64,000 nt of DNA from JARRKC01 sp037388505 (GTDB lineage: Bacteria; Acidobacteriota; UBA6911; RPQK01; JAPXNP01), in assembly GCA_037388505.1 (NCBI GenBank), contig JARRKC010000008.1, positions 7,100-71,099 of the forward strand. Reading direction: 5' to 3'. A program made the position numbers and the translations under genes. How positions within the stretch are numbered: position 1 is the first letter of the stretch; every line of letters starts with the position of its first letter. Below, one piece after another: positions 33,401-41,219 of this stretch. A model generated the notes under the pieces. That model searched no databases and was not told the DNA's origin. It saw only the letters and a list, made by a program, of their open reading frames with translations.

Positions 33401-34057
33401 ATCTCCGAAGCCTACAGTTGGCAGGGCCTGGCGGAGTGGTGGTCGGGCGATTTAGAGTCCGCGGATCGGTGTTTCGGGGAAGCAGTCGAAATCGAACCGC
33501 CCGATTTCAGTCAGGGGATGGACTGGGGATGCCGGTTCCTCTTTCTCGGCTTTTCTGGGAGACGGGATGAAGCGCTGAGCCTGCTCGGAGAAATCGATGA
33601 TCGGACCTTGACCAAGCCGCAGACTGCAGGCGGATGGAGCCGTTTACTGCTGGTGGTTCTGGGCTTGGCCTGGCTCCAGGAGTGGGATAAGGCGGGCGCT
33701 CTGTACCCTGCGGTCCGTTCGGCTCTCGACCTCGGGAGTGCTGTTCTCTTCAACGCCGTCGGTCTCGTGGAGACGGCGGTAGGAGTCGCGGCGGGCGCGG
33801 GAGGACTTTGGCAGGAAGCCGAGCACCACTTTGAGGTTGCCTCCCGGACGGCCGACCGAATCCCCTGCCGGATCGATCAGGCGGAGATTCCCCGTTGGCA
33901 TGGAGAACTCCTCCTCATGAAGGGAGACCCGGGTGACCGCGATCGCGCTCTCGCCTTCCTCGAGTCCGCCCAGCAGCGCTATCACCAGCTTCACATGCCC
34001 TTGCATCGTCAATTGACGGAACAGTCGCTTCGGGGCGACATGGCCCGTATCTACTGA
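30419..34057 (+). CDS. Ser/Thr protein kinase fused to AAA ATPase and TPR region
   Basis: A 1212-aa signalling protein of a kind frequent in Acidobacteriota and Myxobacteria. Kinase domain (9-275): Gly loop GRGGMG (16-21), Lys38 in VALKF, HRDIKPEN with catalytic Asp131, DFG at 149-151 and GTVSYMSPEQ activation loop. After a linker, an orc1/AAA-type predicted ATPase (about 303-560) has Walker A GEPGIGKT (336-343), Walker B-like VVLALEDLHWSD, and a sensor-like LIIGTHRP. The rest (about 640-1212) consists of TPR-like helices (ALVPEDPAVRGGLLFKKGLA, YSWQGLAEWWSGDLESADRC). No membrane segment is seen, so it is cytoplasmic, and there is no DNA-binding domain, so output is by phosphorylation or scaffolding. 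It stands alone, followed by an unlinked esterase gene. Confidence 0.93.
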   Translation: MIGRTVSHYRILAEIGRGGMGILYRARDERLERDVALKFLSESVASDGAAGDRFLREARAVSALNHPSICTIYDIGEDDGRPFLVLELLEGETLREAIRRGPLGVDALLRIAVSVLQALQAAHQRGIIHRDIKPENIFLTSASSVKLLDFGLAKLTDQNRALAGNATELTLPGSLVGTVSYMSPEQVRGEPLDERTDLYSFGMVLYEAATGQISTRKETVAASISAVLLEAPPMISGQRPDLPHELSELVFRATRKPVNQRFQSATEMLDWIAGFSPVGVSSNPGSSPAVIPRRSEPEVEATGQRPLVGRLKECRILQDLLSQSRCGRGKMVLIEGEPGIGKTCLLEYVLSSAESAGMRTLSGRCSELETGTPFLPFVEVLERLTQETDSGSLLEYLGPLAPEIGRLTPRIRRALPDIPAPLEVPPERERHLLFSAVKELIERLCRERPVVLALEDLHWSDAATSALIQHIAVGLSSLPLLIIGTHRPHTLEQNSAFADTLGALLRHRVIRRMPLSSLSDADVNLLLCRLAGRAVPPNISRSINQITEGNPFFIEELFDHLRDEGLLFDDSGRWKTDLSLEDFGVPQGILLVLSRRLERLSESTHALLRTAAVMGRRFRFDLLTSCQESPPAAVIEALEEAGRLGLVYPCSMNGDIVYAFSHALVRQTLIDLMSPPRRQAVHLRVADALESFKEAFEERPVIEIAHHLTAAGSMVGAARKLQYLSQAGDETLAKTAFQEAAGFYERALALVPEDPAVRGGLLFKKGLALTGLTRWQEAHAAWSEALELLETVGDRIRFGELCDIMSSQLIWLGQLEAAHRISRRGITILGDADEVRRVRLLAWAGHSRSQAGRLDEGAPLTDRALEEARRLHDSRLLGYLLTHKACEAFYRMRFQDAAESGEQACRLLVGSPWDHVESSVFRLLGLLGIGELGRVREIAQDSMAAATRIGHLASLWMLNRVLGMADLLEAGDLDSFKAFARQDLEFCRQAHLKWISEAYSWQGLAEWWSGDLESADRCFGEAVEIEPPDFSQGMDWGCRFLFLGFSGRRDEALSLLGEIDDRTLTKPQTAGGWSRLLLVVLGLAWLQEWDKAGALYPAVRSALDLGSAVLFNAVGLVETAVGVAAGAGGLWQEAEHHFEVASRTADRIPCRIDQAEIPRWHGELLLMKGDPGDRDRALAFLESAQQRYHQLHMPLHRQLTEQSLRGDMARIY

Positions 34058-34211
34058 GTCATCAGGTCTCGACCCGCCTCGGGCACTCTGGGGACTGAAG
34101 GGCAGCACTCATAGACGGGATTACCGTGAGCAGACCGCCTGCTACTTGCGCTTGCCATCGCCTCATGGAATGCTGAGCAAGCGGCGCACCGATACCACCG
34201 AGGAGCAGGCT

Positions 34212-35801
34212 ATGAAACCAAAGTTGACTCTGATCGGCTCACTCATTCTTCTGTCTTGTTTCGGCCTCCCGGCCAATGCCGCCATTCGGTCGGCCAAGGT
34301 ATCCGGGGGCCAACTCGAAGGCATTTCCAAAGGAGCCGTCTCGGCCTTTCTCGGAATCCCCTTCGCCGCTCCTCCGACCGGTGACCTGCGCTGGCGTCCC
34401 CCCCGGCCCGCCGCCCCGTGGAGCGGAGTCCTCGACGCCGATCATTTTTCGCGCAGCTGCTATCAGCGTGACCAAACCGGAGGCTTCGGTCCATGGACGA
34501 CGGAATTCGTCATCCCGGGACCGGTCAGCGAAGACTGCCTCTACTTGAACGTCTGGACACCTGCGGAATCTGATCAGGCACGGCTCCCCGTGCTGTTTTG
34601 GATCTACGGAGGCGGTTTCGACAGCGGCTCCGGCTCGGTCCCCCTGTATGACGGCACACGGCTCGCCGGCCAGGGCATCGTTGTGGTCAACGCCAACTAT
34701 CGGGTCAACGTATTCGGCTTTCTCGCCCACCCGGAGCTCACCGAGGAATCTCCCCACCACGCCTCCGGGAACTATGGACTTCTGGACCAGCTGGCGGCAT
34801 TGCGATGGGTCCAGGAAAACATTGCAGCGCTTGGAGGAGACCCGAATCGGGTCACGATCGCGGGTCAGTCTGCCGGGGCCGCCTCGGTCCAGTACCTGAT
34901 GTCCTCGCCTCTCGCTAAAGGTCTGTTCAGCGCCGCCATCATCCAAAGCGGTCCGGGAGATGCCCTCTCGACCGGCGCTACACTCCAGCGCGGCGAGCAG
35001 AACGGTGTGGCTTTCCTGAAGTCGAGGGGGGTCGATTCGATTCGGAAGCTTCGAGACCTCCCCGCCGACCGGTTCGGCATCCGCCCTGCCGACCCCTCCG
35101 GCGCTCCGGCGATGCGCTTCGGCCCGGTCATCGACGGTTGGTTCCTGCCCGAGTCCCCGGGACAGACACTCGCCGATGGAAGGCAAAGCGACATCCCCGT
35201 TTTGGCGGGCGTGGCTGCGGAAGAGGCCAGTTTCGGAGAGCACTACGGTCACCTCACGGTCGCCAGCTTCAAGGAGCAGGCTCGCCGGCGCTACGGTCGT
35301 TTTACTGATGAGTTTCTGAAGCTTTACCCGGTCGCGCGAGATGCGGACGCCGACAGCGTGGAGAAGGAGGCGACACGCGATCGTTACCGCGTGGCGCTCC
35401 GCCTCTGGGCCGAGGAGCGATCGAAGACCGGACGGGCCAAGACGTTCGTCTACTTGTGGAACCATGTCGAACCGGGCCCCAATTCCGACCGCTATGGGTC
35501 GTTCCATTCCTCGGAACTCGCCTACGTCTTCGATAACCTGAACGTGGCGGATCGCCCCTTCACCACTGAGGATCACCGAATTGCAGAGGCGATGTCGTCC
35601 TATTGGGTTCACTTCGTCAAAACGAACGATCCCAATGGGCCGGGGCTCGCGGACTGGCCCGCGGCGAGCTCCCGCGACACGGTGATCATGGATCTTGGGG
35701 ACCACTTCGGGACTCCTCCGCCGGCCGATCCGGCCAAGGTGGAGTTCTTCCAGAGGTATCTCGCCTCTTTCGAAGGCCGGGCCCGGGGTTGGTTGTTTTG
35801 A
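34212..35801 (+). CDS. Secreted carboxylesterase type B
   Basis: 529 aa alpha/beta hydrolase with a signal peptide (residues 1-23, LIGSLILLSCFGLPANAA). Family marks: FLGIPFAAPPTGDLRWRPP, the disulfide/oxyanion region EDCLYLNVWTP, YGGGFDSGSG (oxyanion hole), and the nucleophile elbow TIAGQSAGAASVQYL with Ser220. The catalytic acid is probably in AEEASFGEHYG and the His in GSFHSSELAYVF. Hydrolyses ester bonds of unknown substrates in periplasm or outside. I chose ATG 34212 (AGGAG site upstream); the frame extends 66 nt further without a signal peptide. It is followed 29 nt later by the metalloprotease gene, so the two probably form an operon of exported hydrolases. Confidence 0.92.
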   Translation: MKPKLTLIGSLILLSCFGLPANAAIRSAKVSGGQLEGISKGAVSAFLGIPFAAPPTGDLRWRPPRPAAPWSGVLDADHFSRSCYQRDQTGGFGPWTTEFVIPGPVSEDCLYLNVWTPAESDQARLPVLFWIYGGGFDSGSGSVPLYDGTRLAGQGIVVVNANYRVNVFGFLAHPELTEESPHHASGNYGLLDQLAALRWVQENIAALGGDPNRVTIAGQSAGAASVQYLMSSPLAKGLFSAAIIQSGPGDALSTGATLQRGEQNGVAFLKSRGVDSIRKLRDLPADRFGIRPADPSGAPAMRFGPVIDGWFLPESPGQTLADGRQSDIPVLAGVAAEEASFGEHYGHLTVASFKEQARRRYGRFTDEFLKLYPVARDADADSVEKEATRDRYRVALRLWAEERSKTGRAKTFVYLWNHVEPGPNSDRYGSFHSSELAYVFDNLNVADRPFTTEDHRIAEAMSSYWVHFVKTNDPNGPGLADWPAASSRDTVIMDLGDHFGTPPPADPAKVEFFQRYLASFEGRARGWLF

Positions 35802-35830
35802 GGGGCGCGATCGGCGCCGGAGCAGGAGCA

Positions 35831-38266
35831 ATGATGAAGCGGTCGATTCGATTTCTCGTGATTCTTTGCGCACTGTTGGTGCCCGTTTCCGCCTTCGCAG
35901 AAGGGGTACCGACGATCGCCGCGAAGACCAAAGGGATGCAGCGCTACCCAGGCTTCTTCACGTTCTTTTGGGACGCTGCCCAAGGTCGAATCTGGCTTGA
36001 GATCCCCGAGTTCGACAAGGAGTTCCTGTACGTCAACGGCCTGTCGACGGGCATCGGCTCCAACGATCTGGGATTCGACCGAGCACAGCTCGGCGACGAG
36101 ATGATCGTCAGCTTCCGTCGCGTCGGTCCGCGGATTCTGCTGGTGGAACCGAACCTGGCGTATCGCGCGGAATCGAGCGTCAACCCTGCGGAGCAGCGCA
36201 GTGTCCGCGAAGGTTTTGCGGAATCGGTGCTGTGGGGATTCGAGGTTGCCGCGGAAGAGGACGGGCACGTCCTGGTCGATCTGACTCCCATGCTTCTGGC
36301 CGATCATCGGCGCATCCCGGAAGCGCTGGCGCGGGATAAGGAGGGGAAATATGCCGTTGACCCGGACCGCTCGGCGATCTACCTGCCACGAACCAAGTCT
36401 TTTCCGAAGAACACCGAGTTCGATGCGACCCTGACTTTCCACGGGTCGGATCCGGGCCCGGAGATCCGTTCAGTCGTGCCGACGCCCGAATTCGTCACGG
36501 TGCGCGAGCATCACTCCTTCATCGAGCTGCCCGACTCGAACTACGAGCCGCGCCCCTATCACGTGATGTCCGGTTATTGGCCCGTGACCTATCGCGACTA
36601 CACCGTTCCGCTGGGGCAGGACCTGACCCGGAGGTTCATCGCTCGCCACCGGCTGAGGAAGAAGGATCCGAAGGCCCGTATCAGCGATCCGGTCGAACCG
36701 ATCGTCTACTACCTCGACCCGGGCGTCCCCGATCCGGTCCGCAGCGCTCTGATCGAGGGAGGAAGCTGGTGGAACCAGGCCTTCGAGGCGATCGGTTACC
36801 GAAATGCCTTTCGGATCGAGATGCTGCCGGAAGGCGCCGATCCGATGGACGTCCGCTACAACGTCATCAACTGGCTGCACCGGTCCACTCGAGGCTGGTC
36901 TTACGGAGCGACCATCGTCGATCCCCGCACAGGGGAGATCCTCCAGGGACACGTCAATCTGGGATCGCTGCGAGTGCGTCAGGATTACCTGATCGCCGAG
37001 GGACTCCTGGCGCCTTACCGAACGGGAGCTCCGCCTGACCGCTCCCCGCTGACTCCCGCGCTGGCTCGGATCCGCCAGCTTGCAGCTCACGAGATTGGAC
37101 ACACACTCGGGCTCACTCACAACTTCGCGGCCAGCAGCACCGGGCGCGCATCCGTCATGGACTATCCCCATCCTCGGATCTCGCTCGACGCCCAGGGCCG
37201 GATCTCGATGGCCGACGCCTACGCCGCCGGGATCGGGGCGTGGGACAAGGTTGCGATCGCCTATGGTTATCAGGACTTCCCTCCGGGTACGGACGAGAAG
37301 GCGGCTCTCAACGATATTCTGGAGAAGGGTTATCGGGATCAGGGGCTGCGATTCATCACCGATCAGGATGCACGCCCTGAGGGCGGACTGCATCCCTACG
37401 CCCATCTCTGGGACGACGGCGCCGACCCGGTCGGCGAGCTCGCGGAACTCCTGAAGGTGCGCCACGTCGCGCTGTCCGGGCTGAACCCCGGTGCCGTCCA
37501 GCCCGGTCGTCCCATGGCCACTCTGGAAGATGTCCTGGTCCCCATTTACTATCTGCACCGCTACCAGGTGGAGGCTGTCTCAAAATGGGTCGGCGGCCTG
37601 GACTATGAATACTCCCTGCGTGACGGCTGGCAATCCCCTCCCCGCCCGGTTTCGCCCGCGGACCAGCGCCGGGCACTCGGCGCGCTGCTGGACTGCCTCT
37701 CGCCCGCGCAACTCGAAATCCCGGACGAGGTTTCTCGAGCAATTCCACCACGGCCGCTCGGTTTTCCCGGAACCCGCGAACTCTTTCCACGCCGCACCGG
37801 CCCGGCCTTCGATCCGGTCGCTGGGGCGGAGGCTCTGGCGGACAGAATCGTGGGGCTCCTGTTGAACCCCTCGAGAGTCGAACGATTGGCCCGGTCCGAA
37901 GCCGAGGATCCAGGAAACCTCGGATTGGTAGAGCTGATCGACCGGCTGCTCGAGCGTTCCTGGAAAGCTCGACCGGCCTCCGGTTCGCGACAGGAACTGC
38001 AGCAGGTCGTGGACTTCGCCGTGCTCCGCGGTCTGCTCGGTCTCAGTCGGGACACTCGCGTCTCCATGTCCGTCCGCGCGGTGACGCTGGCCAAGCTGGA
38101 GGACCTCAGGGCGTGGCTGTCGGAGCAGGAAGACGCAGATCTGGGATACATGCAAAGAGCCGCGATTCGCTTGGCCGTTCACGAAATCGACAGGCGAATC
38201 GCCGTCCCCGACGAAACAAACCTGCCGGAAAGCCAGGCGATGCCCCCAGGTCAGCCCATCGGGTAG
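35831..38266 (+). CDS. Exported zinc metalloprotease of the DUF5117/DUF4953 type
   Basis: 811 aa, with a signal peptide (residues 3-23, RSIRFLVILCALLVPVSAFA). Residues about 30-240 are the DUF5117-like beta-rich region (FLYVNGLSTGIGSNDLGFDR, RVGPRILLVEPNLAYRAES); the middle carries PVEPIVYYLDPGVPDPVRSA and WWNQAFEAIGY. The zincin motif HEIGHTLGLTHNF (His420, Glu421, His424, His430) is intact, with a downstream MDYPHPRI turn that may carry the Met-turn. The C-terminal third is helical. Similar proteins are common in Acidobacteriota and Bacteroidota and lack a defined substrate. ATG ATG at 35831/35834 follows GGAG. Its stop precedes a repeat-rich 437-nt gap. Confidence 0.9.
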   Translation: MMKRSIRFLVILCALLVPVSAFAEGVPTIAAKTKGMQRYPGFFTFFWDAAQGRIWLEIPEFDKEFLYVNGLSTGIGSNDLGFDRAQLGDEMIVSFRRVGPRILLVEPNLAYRAESSVNPAEQRSVREGFAESVLWGFEVAAEEDGHVLVDLTPMLLADHRRIPEALARDKEGKYAVDPDRSAIYLPRTKSFPKNTEFDATLTFHGSDPGPEIRSVVPTPEFVTVREHHSFIELPDSNYEPRPYHVMSGYWPVTYRDYTVPLGQDLTRRFIARHRLRKKDPKARISDPVEPIVYYLDPGVPDPVRSALIEGGSWWNQAFEAIGYRNAFRIEMLPEGADPMDVRYNVINWLHRSTRGWSYGATIVDPRTGEILQGHVNLGSLRVRQDYLIAEGLLAPYRTGAPPDRSPLTPALARIRQLAAHEIGHTLGLTHNFAASSTGRASVMDYPHPRISLDAQGRISMADAYAAGIGAWDKVAIAYGYQDFPPGTDEKAALNDILEKGYRDQGLRFITDQDARPEGGLHPYAHLWDDGADPVGELAELLKVRHVALSGLNPGAVQPGRPMATLEDVLVPIYYLHRYQVEAVSKWVGGLDYEYSLRDGWQSPPRPVSPADQRRALGALLDCLSPAQLEIPDEVSRAIPPRPLGFPGTRELFPRRTGPAFDPVAGAEALADRIVGLLLNPSRVERLARSEAEDPGNLGLVELIDRLLERSWKARPASGSRQELQQVVDFAVLRGLLGLSRDTRVSMSVRAVTLAKLEDLRAWLSEQEDADLGYMQRAAIRLAVHEIDRRIAVPDETNLPESQAMPPGQPIG

Positions 38267-38275
38267 TCAAGCCGT

Positions 38276-38491
38276 GTAGGATAAGCATCCTGCTGTCCCG
38301 GACTGGGGCCGTGACTCCACGAGCGTCGTTCTCATGGACTCCGAAGATCAGTCGGCGAGAACGGGAGAACCGGGGACGGGAGCCGGGAGCGTGAGTAGGA
38401 TAGGCATCCTTGCTTGTCCTGAACTGCGGCCGTGACCTCTCGAGCGTGGGTCACGCCTGGTTCCGAGGATCAGCCCGTGAGAACGAAAGAA
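38276..38491. repeat. Imperfect 119-bp tandem duplication
   Basis: The segment starting GTAGGATAAGCATCC at 38276 recurs at 38395 (GTAGGATAGGCATCC), period 119 bp. Both copies contain GGCCGTGAC and end near GAGAACG, with substitutions between. The remainder of 38267-38703 holds short CAAATCG and GAACTCC-type repeats (for example CAAATCGCAAATCGCAAATCG near 38628) and no gene that I can support. Confidence 0.65.
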
Positions 38492-38703
38492 ACGGAGCTG
38501 GGAGCAGTGTGTCGGCGGACAGAGTGAACGTCCTGCCCTCGGTACGCGGAGCTTCCTCCAGTCTCGAGTCTCCGGTCTTCCGCCTTCCCCATTTCGAACT
38601 CCGAACTTCCAGCTTCACTCCAAATGGCAAATCGCAAATCGCAAATCGAGAATTCCAGGATTCCCATCGCCCTCCTTGACACTGTCTCCAACGTATCGGA
38701 TAA

Positions 38704-40215
38704 ATGAGGCCATCCTTGGGGAGAGCGACGTTGGGAATCCTGGTTCGAAGTCGTTCCAGACGCATGCTGGTTCGCCCGGACGAGGCGATGGGTGAGGTGC
38801 ACGCCTTCGAGCGGCTCGGCAAGAAAATCGTTTTCAACGTCGAGACTCTTTTCTTCTACGAGGCCGATCCCGTCACCTTCGACCTCATCAGCAGCCCCGT
38901 GCGAGGCGATCTCACGGGCCTCGAGCCGCTGATCGGCCGCCACGGTCTCCACTCCGTCCGGAACGCCGTCGAACGGCTTCGGGCCGAACGATTCATCCGA
39001 GCAACCACCTCATCGCCCCGAGTGCGGGCCCTGCCCCGTCCGCGGCGCCCCCGAAGCCTCGAGTTGATGGTCACGCATCGGTGCAACCTTCGCTGCCGGT
39101 ACTGCTACGGGTCGAATGGTTCGAGCGACTGGGCGGACGCCTCGCATCTCTATGGCGATGACGGCGGCGACATGTCCTTCGAAACGGCAGCGCGGGCCGT
39201 GGACTGGCTGATCGGAGTGTCCGGGGGCCAGAACAAGCTCAACCTTGTGTTCTTCGGAGGCGAACCCCTGCTGGTCTTCCCACTGATCCGGAGGATCGTT
39301 GAACATGCAGACGGGAGGGGACGAGCAACGGACAAGTCGTTCTCCTATTCACTCTCAACCAACGGTCTGGGACTAACCGAGGAGGTTGTTGATTTCCTCG
39401 AACAGTACCGAATCGGTTGTCAGGTCTCGATCGACGGTCCGCCGTCCGTGCACGATCGATGGCGTGTCGCTGCCGACGGTCGCGGTTCCTACGACCGAGC
39501 CATCGAAGGGATCCGGCGCCTGATCGCAAGGCGTCCCGGCAGGGTCCCTGCCCGGGCCACCTTCAGCCATGACTCCGTTCACCTTCCGGAAGTCGTGTCG
39601 CATCTTTTCGAGCTCGGTTTCGGATCGGTCCATGTCGAGCCGGCTCTGGGTTTGGATCCCGGCTCCTGCATTTCGGAAGCCGACTTGAAGACCGTTGAGG
39701 TTCAGAACGAGCAACTGGCCGCTCTGTTGATCGACCGGGTGAGAATGAACCGGATCTTTCACTACACGAACCTCGTCAGGAACGTCCGTCAGACCCGTGT
39801 CGTCCGGAATCGACTGCAGCATCACTGCGGGGCCGGCCGAACCTATCTCGCGGTCAGCCGCGACGGCTCGATCTTCCCCTGTCATCGCTTCGTCGGGCTC
39901 GAGGACTACCGGATGGGCCATGTTGACGAGGGGCTCCGGTTTGAAGCGGTAGAGCGATTTCACGGCCGGACCGTCGATCGCCGCCCGGGCTGTGCGAAGT
40001 GCTGGGCCCGATACCTGTGCGGAGGAGGGTGTTGGAAACATGCCCACGACACCCATGGGAATCTGGATCGGCCCGACGAAGACCGTTCCTGCCGGATCCA
40101 GAAACACCTGATCGAGTGTGCCATGGCCGTCAATACGGAACTCCGGGTTCAGGATGCCGAGATTCTTGCGGATGCCGCAGAAACTTCGGTCGAACCTCAA
40201 TTCGCCGATGCGTGA
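38704..40215 (+). CDS. Radical SAM/SPASM peptide maturase
   Basis: A 503-aa radical SAM enzyme. An N-terminal region (30-100; HAFERLGKKIVFNVETLFFY) resembles that of QhpD-like maturases. The 4Fe-4S motif is Cys127, Cys131, Cys134 in THRCNLRCRYCYG (CX3CX2C), with the GGEPLL motif (LVFFGGEPLL) after it. The SPASM region has Cys375 and Cys393 (SIFPCHRF), then the cluster Cys430/433/439/443 (CX2CX5CX3C), then Cys463 and Cys472, enough for two auxiliary clusters. Such enzymes form Cys thioether or C-C bonds in ribosomal peptides. The gene lies 11 nt before two secreted Cys/Asp repeat genes, its likely substrates. Start is uncertain: ATG 38704, a TTG at 38731 (GGGGAG 7 nt upstream) or ATG 38764/38788. 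Confidence 0.93.
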   Translation: MRPSLGRATLGILVRSRSRRMLVRPDEAMGEVHAFERLGKKIVFNVETLFFYEADPVTFDLISSPVRGDLTGLEPLIGRHGLHSVRNAVERLRAERFIRATTSSPRVRALPRPRRPRSLELMVTHRCNLRCRYCYGSNGSSDWADASHLYGDDGGDMSFETAARAVDWLIGVSGGQNKLNLVFFGGEPLLVFPLIRRIVEHADGRGRATDKSFSYSLSTNGLGLTEEVVDFLEQYRIGCQVSIDGPPSVHDRWRVAADGRGSYDRAIEGIRRLIARRPGRVPARATFSHDSVHLPEVVSHLFELGFGSVHVEPALGLDPGSCISEADLKTVEVQNEQLAALLIDRVRMNRIFHYTNLVRNVRQTRVVRNRLQHHCGAGRTYLAVSRDGSIFPCHRFVGLEDYRMGHVDEGLRFEAVERFHGRTVDRRPGCAKCWARYLCGGGCWKHAHDTHGNLDRPDEDRSCRIQKHLIECAMAVNTELRVQDAEILADAAETSVEPQFADA

Positions 40216-40226
40216 GGGAGTGTTCC

Positions 40227-41219
40227 ATGCTGAGACGAAGTCTGTTGGTCCGGCTCTTCAATCTGCTCGGAGTCGTCGTGTCCGCTCGCGCCTCCGCCTC
40301 TCAGGGTCTGAGCCGGATCAACGCCGTCCGGATCGGCCCCGACCACCAGCAGATGATCCCCTGCGACCCGGATGTTTGCACGGAACGCGACAGCTGTGAC
40401 GGTGACACCATCGGCCATGCCTGCCAGACTCGCGATGTCTGCCAGGTGGACGGATCGGGTGACTGCAACGACGACCAGTGCACATCGGATGCATCGCGCG
40501 AGTGCACCCGTGACAATTGTGAGAGTGATTCGTCTGGAGTGTGTACGGATGATGGAGGCCCGGGCGACTGCGAGGATGACCATAGCGGATCCTGCGTTTC
40601 CGATGCCTCCGGCGACTGCACCGGAGACTACTGCCGCGCGGATTCCTCCGCTCACTGTTCCGGGGATTCCTGCGTTGCGGACAGTTCGGCGGAATGCGAG
40701 ATCGACGTGTGCGCGAGCGACAAGTCGGGTGGTTGTGGAGCCGACGAATGCGTCAGTGACAAATCGGGCGACTGCCAGACCGACACCTGTGTTTCCGATT
40801 CCAGCAAGGGCTGCAGTGGGGACGAATGCACCGCCGATTCATCGGGCTATTGCGGTCAATCCGACGCGTGCGAATCCGACAGCTCCGGCGAGTGTCTCCT
40901 GACGGACTCCTGTACGGCAGATTCCTCCGGGCAGTGCGAGGCATGGGACAGTTGTGTCGAGGACTCTTCGGGGGAGTGCCTGCAGGACGCCTGCGGATCC
41001 GACAAATCCTCCTCGTGTAGCGTCGACTCCTGCGTGGCCGACAAGTCCGGTTTGTGTGAAAGCGACGTATGTCGAATCGACAAGAGCCCCGACTGCGGCA
41101 CCGACAGCTGCGCGACGGATACGATCGCCGACAGTCCTCCTGCGAATCCTCAGGCACACTCGGGTCTCAATCGCGCCCTGCGCTGGCTGTACCACGTGGA
41201 AGGGGATCTGCCATGCTGA
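40227..41219 (+). CDS. Secreted Cys-x2-Asp repeat protein 1 (putative maturase substrate)
   Basis: 330 aa. The N-terminus is basic then hydrophobic (LRRSLLVRLFNLLGVVVSA), consistent with a signal peptide. The leader-like segment QGLSRINAVRIG is shared with the next gene. Residues 46-300 are built from a 13-residue repeat of the form C-x2-D-x-C-x2-D-x-S-G-x: 38 of 39 cysteines have Asp at +3 (33 cases) or +4 (5). The conserved C-terminus, SGLNRALRWLYHVEGDLPC, is also shared. Spacing and Asp coupling match the CX3D and related motifs of thioether-forming radical SAM substrates. The start ATG 40227 follows GGGAG. The final Cys codon overlaps the next start codon. Metal binding or disulfides are alternatives. 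Confidence 0.85.
   Translation: MLRRSLLVRLFNLLGVVVSARASASQGLSRINAVRIGPDHQQMIPCDPDVCTERDSCDGDTIGHACQTRDVCQVDGSGDCNDDQCTSDASRECTRDNCESDSSGVCTDDGGPGDCEDDHSGSCVSDASGDCTGDYCRADSSAHCSGDSCVADSSAECEIDVCASDKSGGCGADECVSDKSGDCQTDTCVSDSSKGCSGDECTADSSGYCGQSDACESDSSGECLLTDSCTADSSGQCEAWDSCVEDSSGECLQDACGSDKSSSCSVDSCVADKSGLCESDVCRIDKSPDCGTDSCATDTIADSPPANPQAHSGLNRALRWLYHVEGDLPC

Noticed and set aside
34239..35873. Long minus-strand open frame (544 codons)
   Set aside because: Antisense to a carboxylesterase with an intact GQSAG elbow; typical third-position GC shadow.
36470..37558. Minus-strand open frame of 362 codons
   Set aside because: Antisense to the HEIGH metalloprotease; no recognisable domain.
40197..41195. 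Several overlapping open frames on both strands within the Cys/Asp genes
   Set aside because: The 39-bp nucleotide periodicity keeps many frames open; only the frame with a signal peptide, ribosome site and perfect Cys-Asp spacing is coherent.
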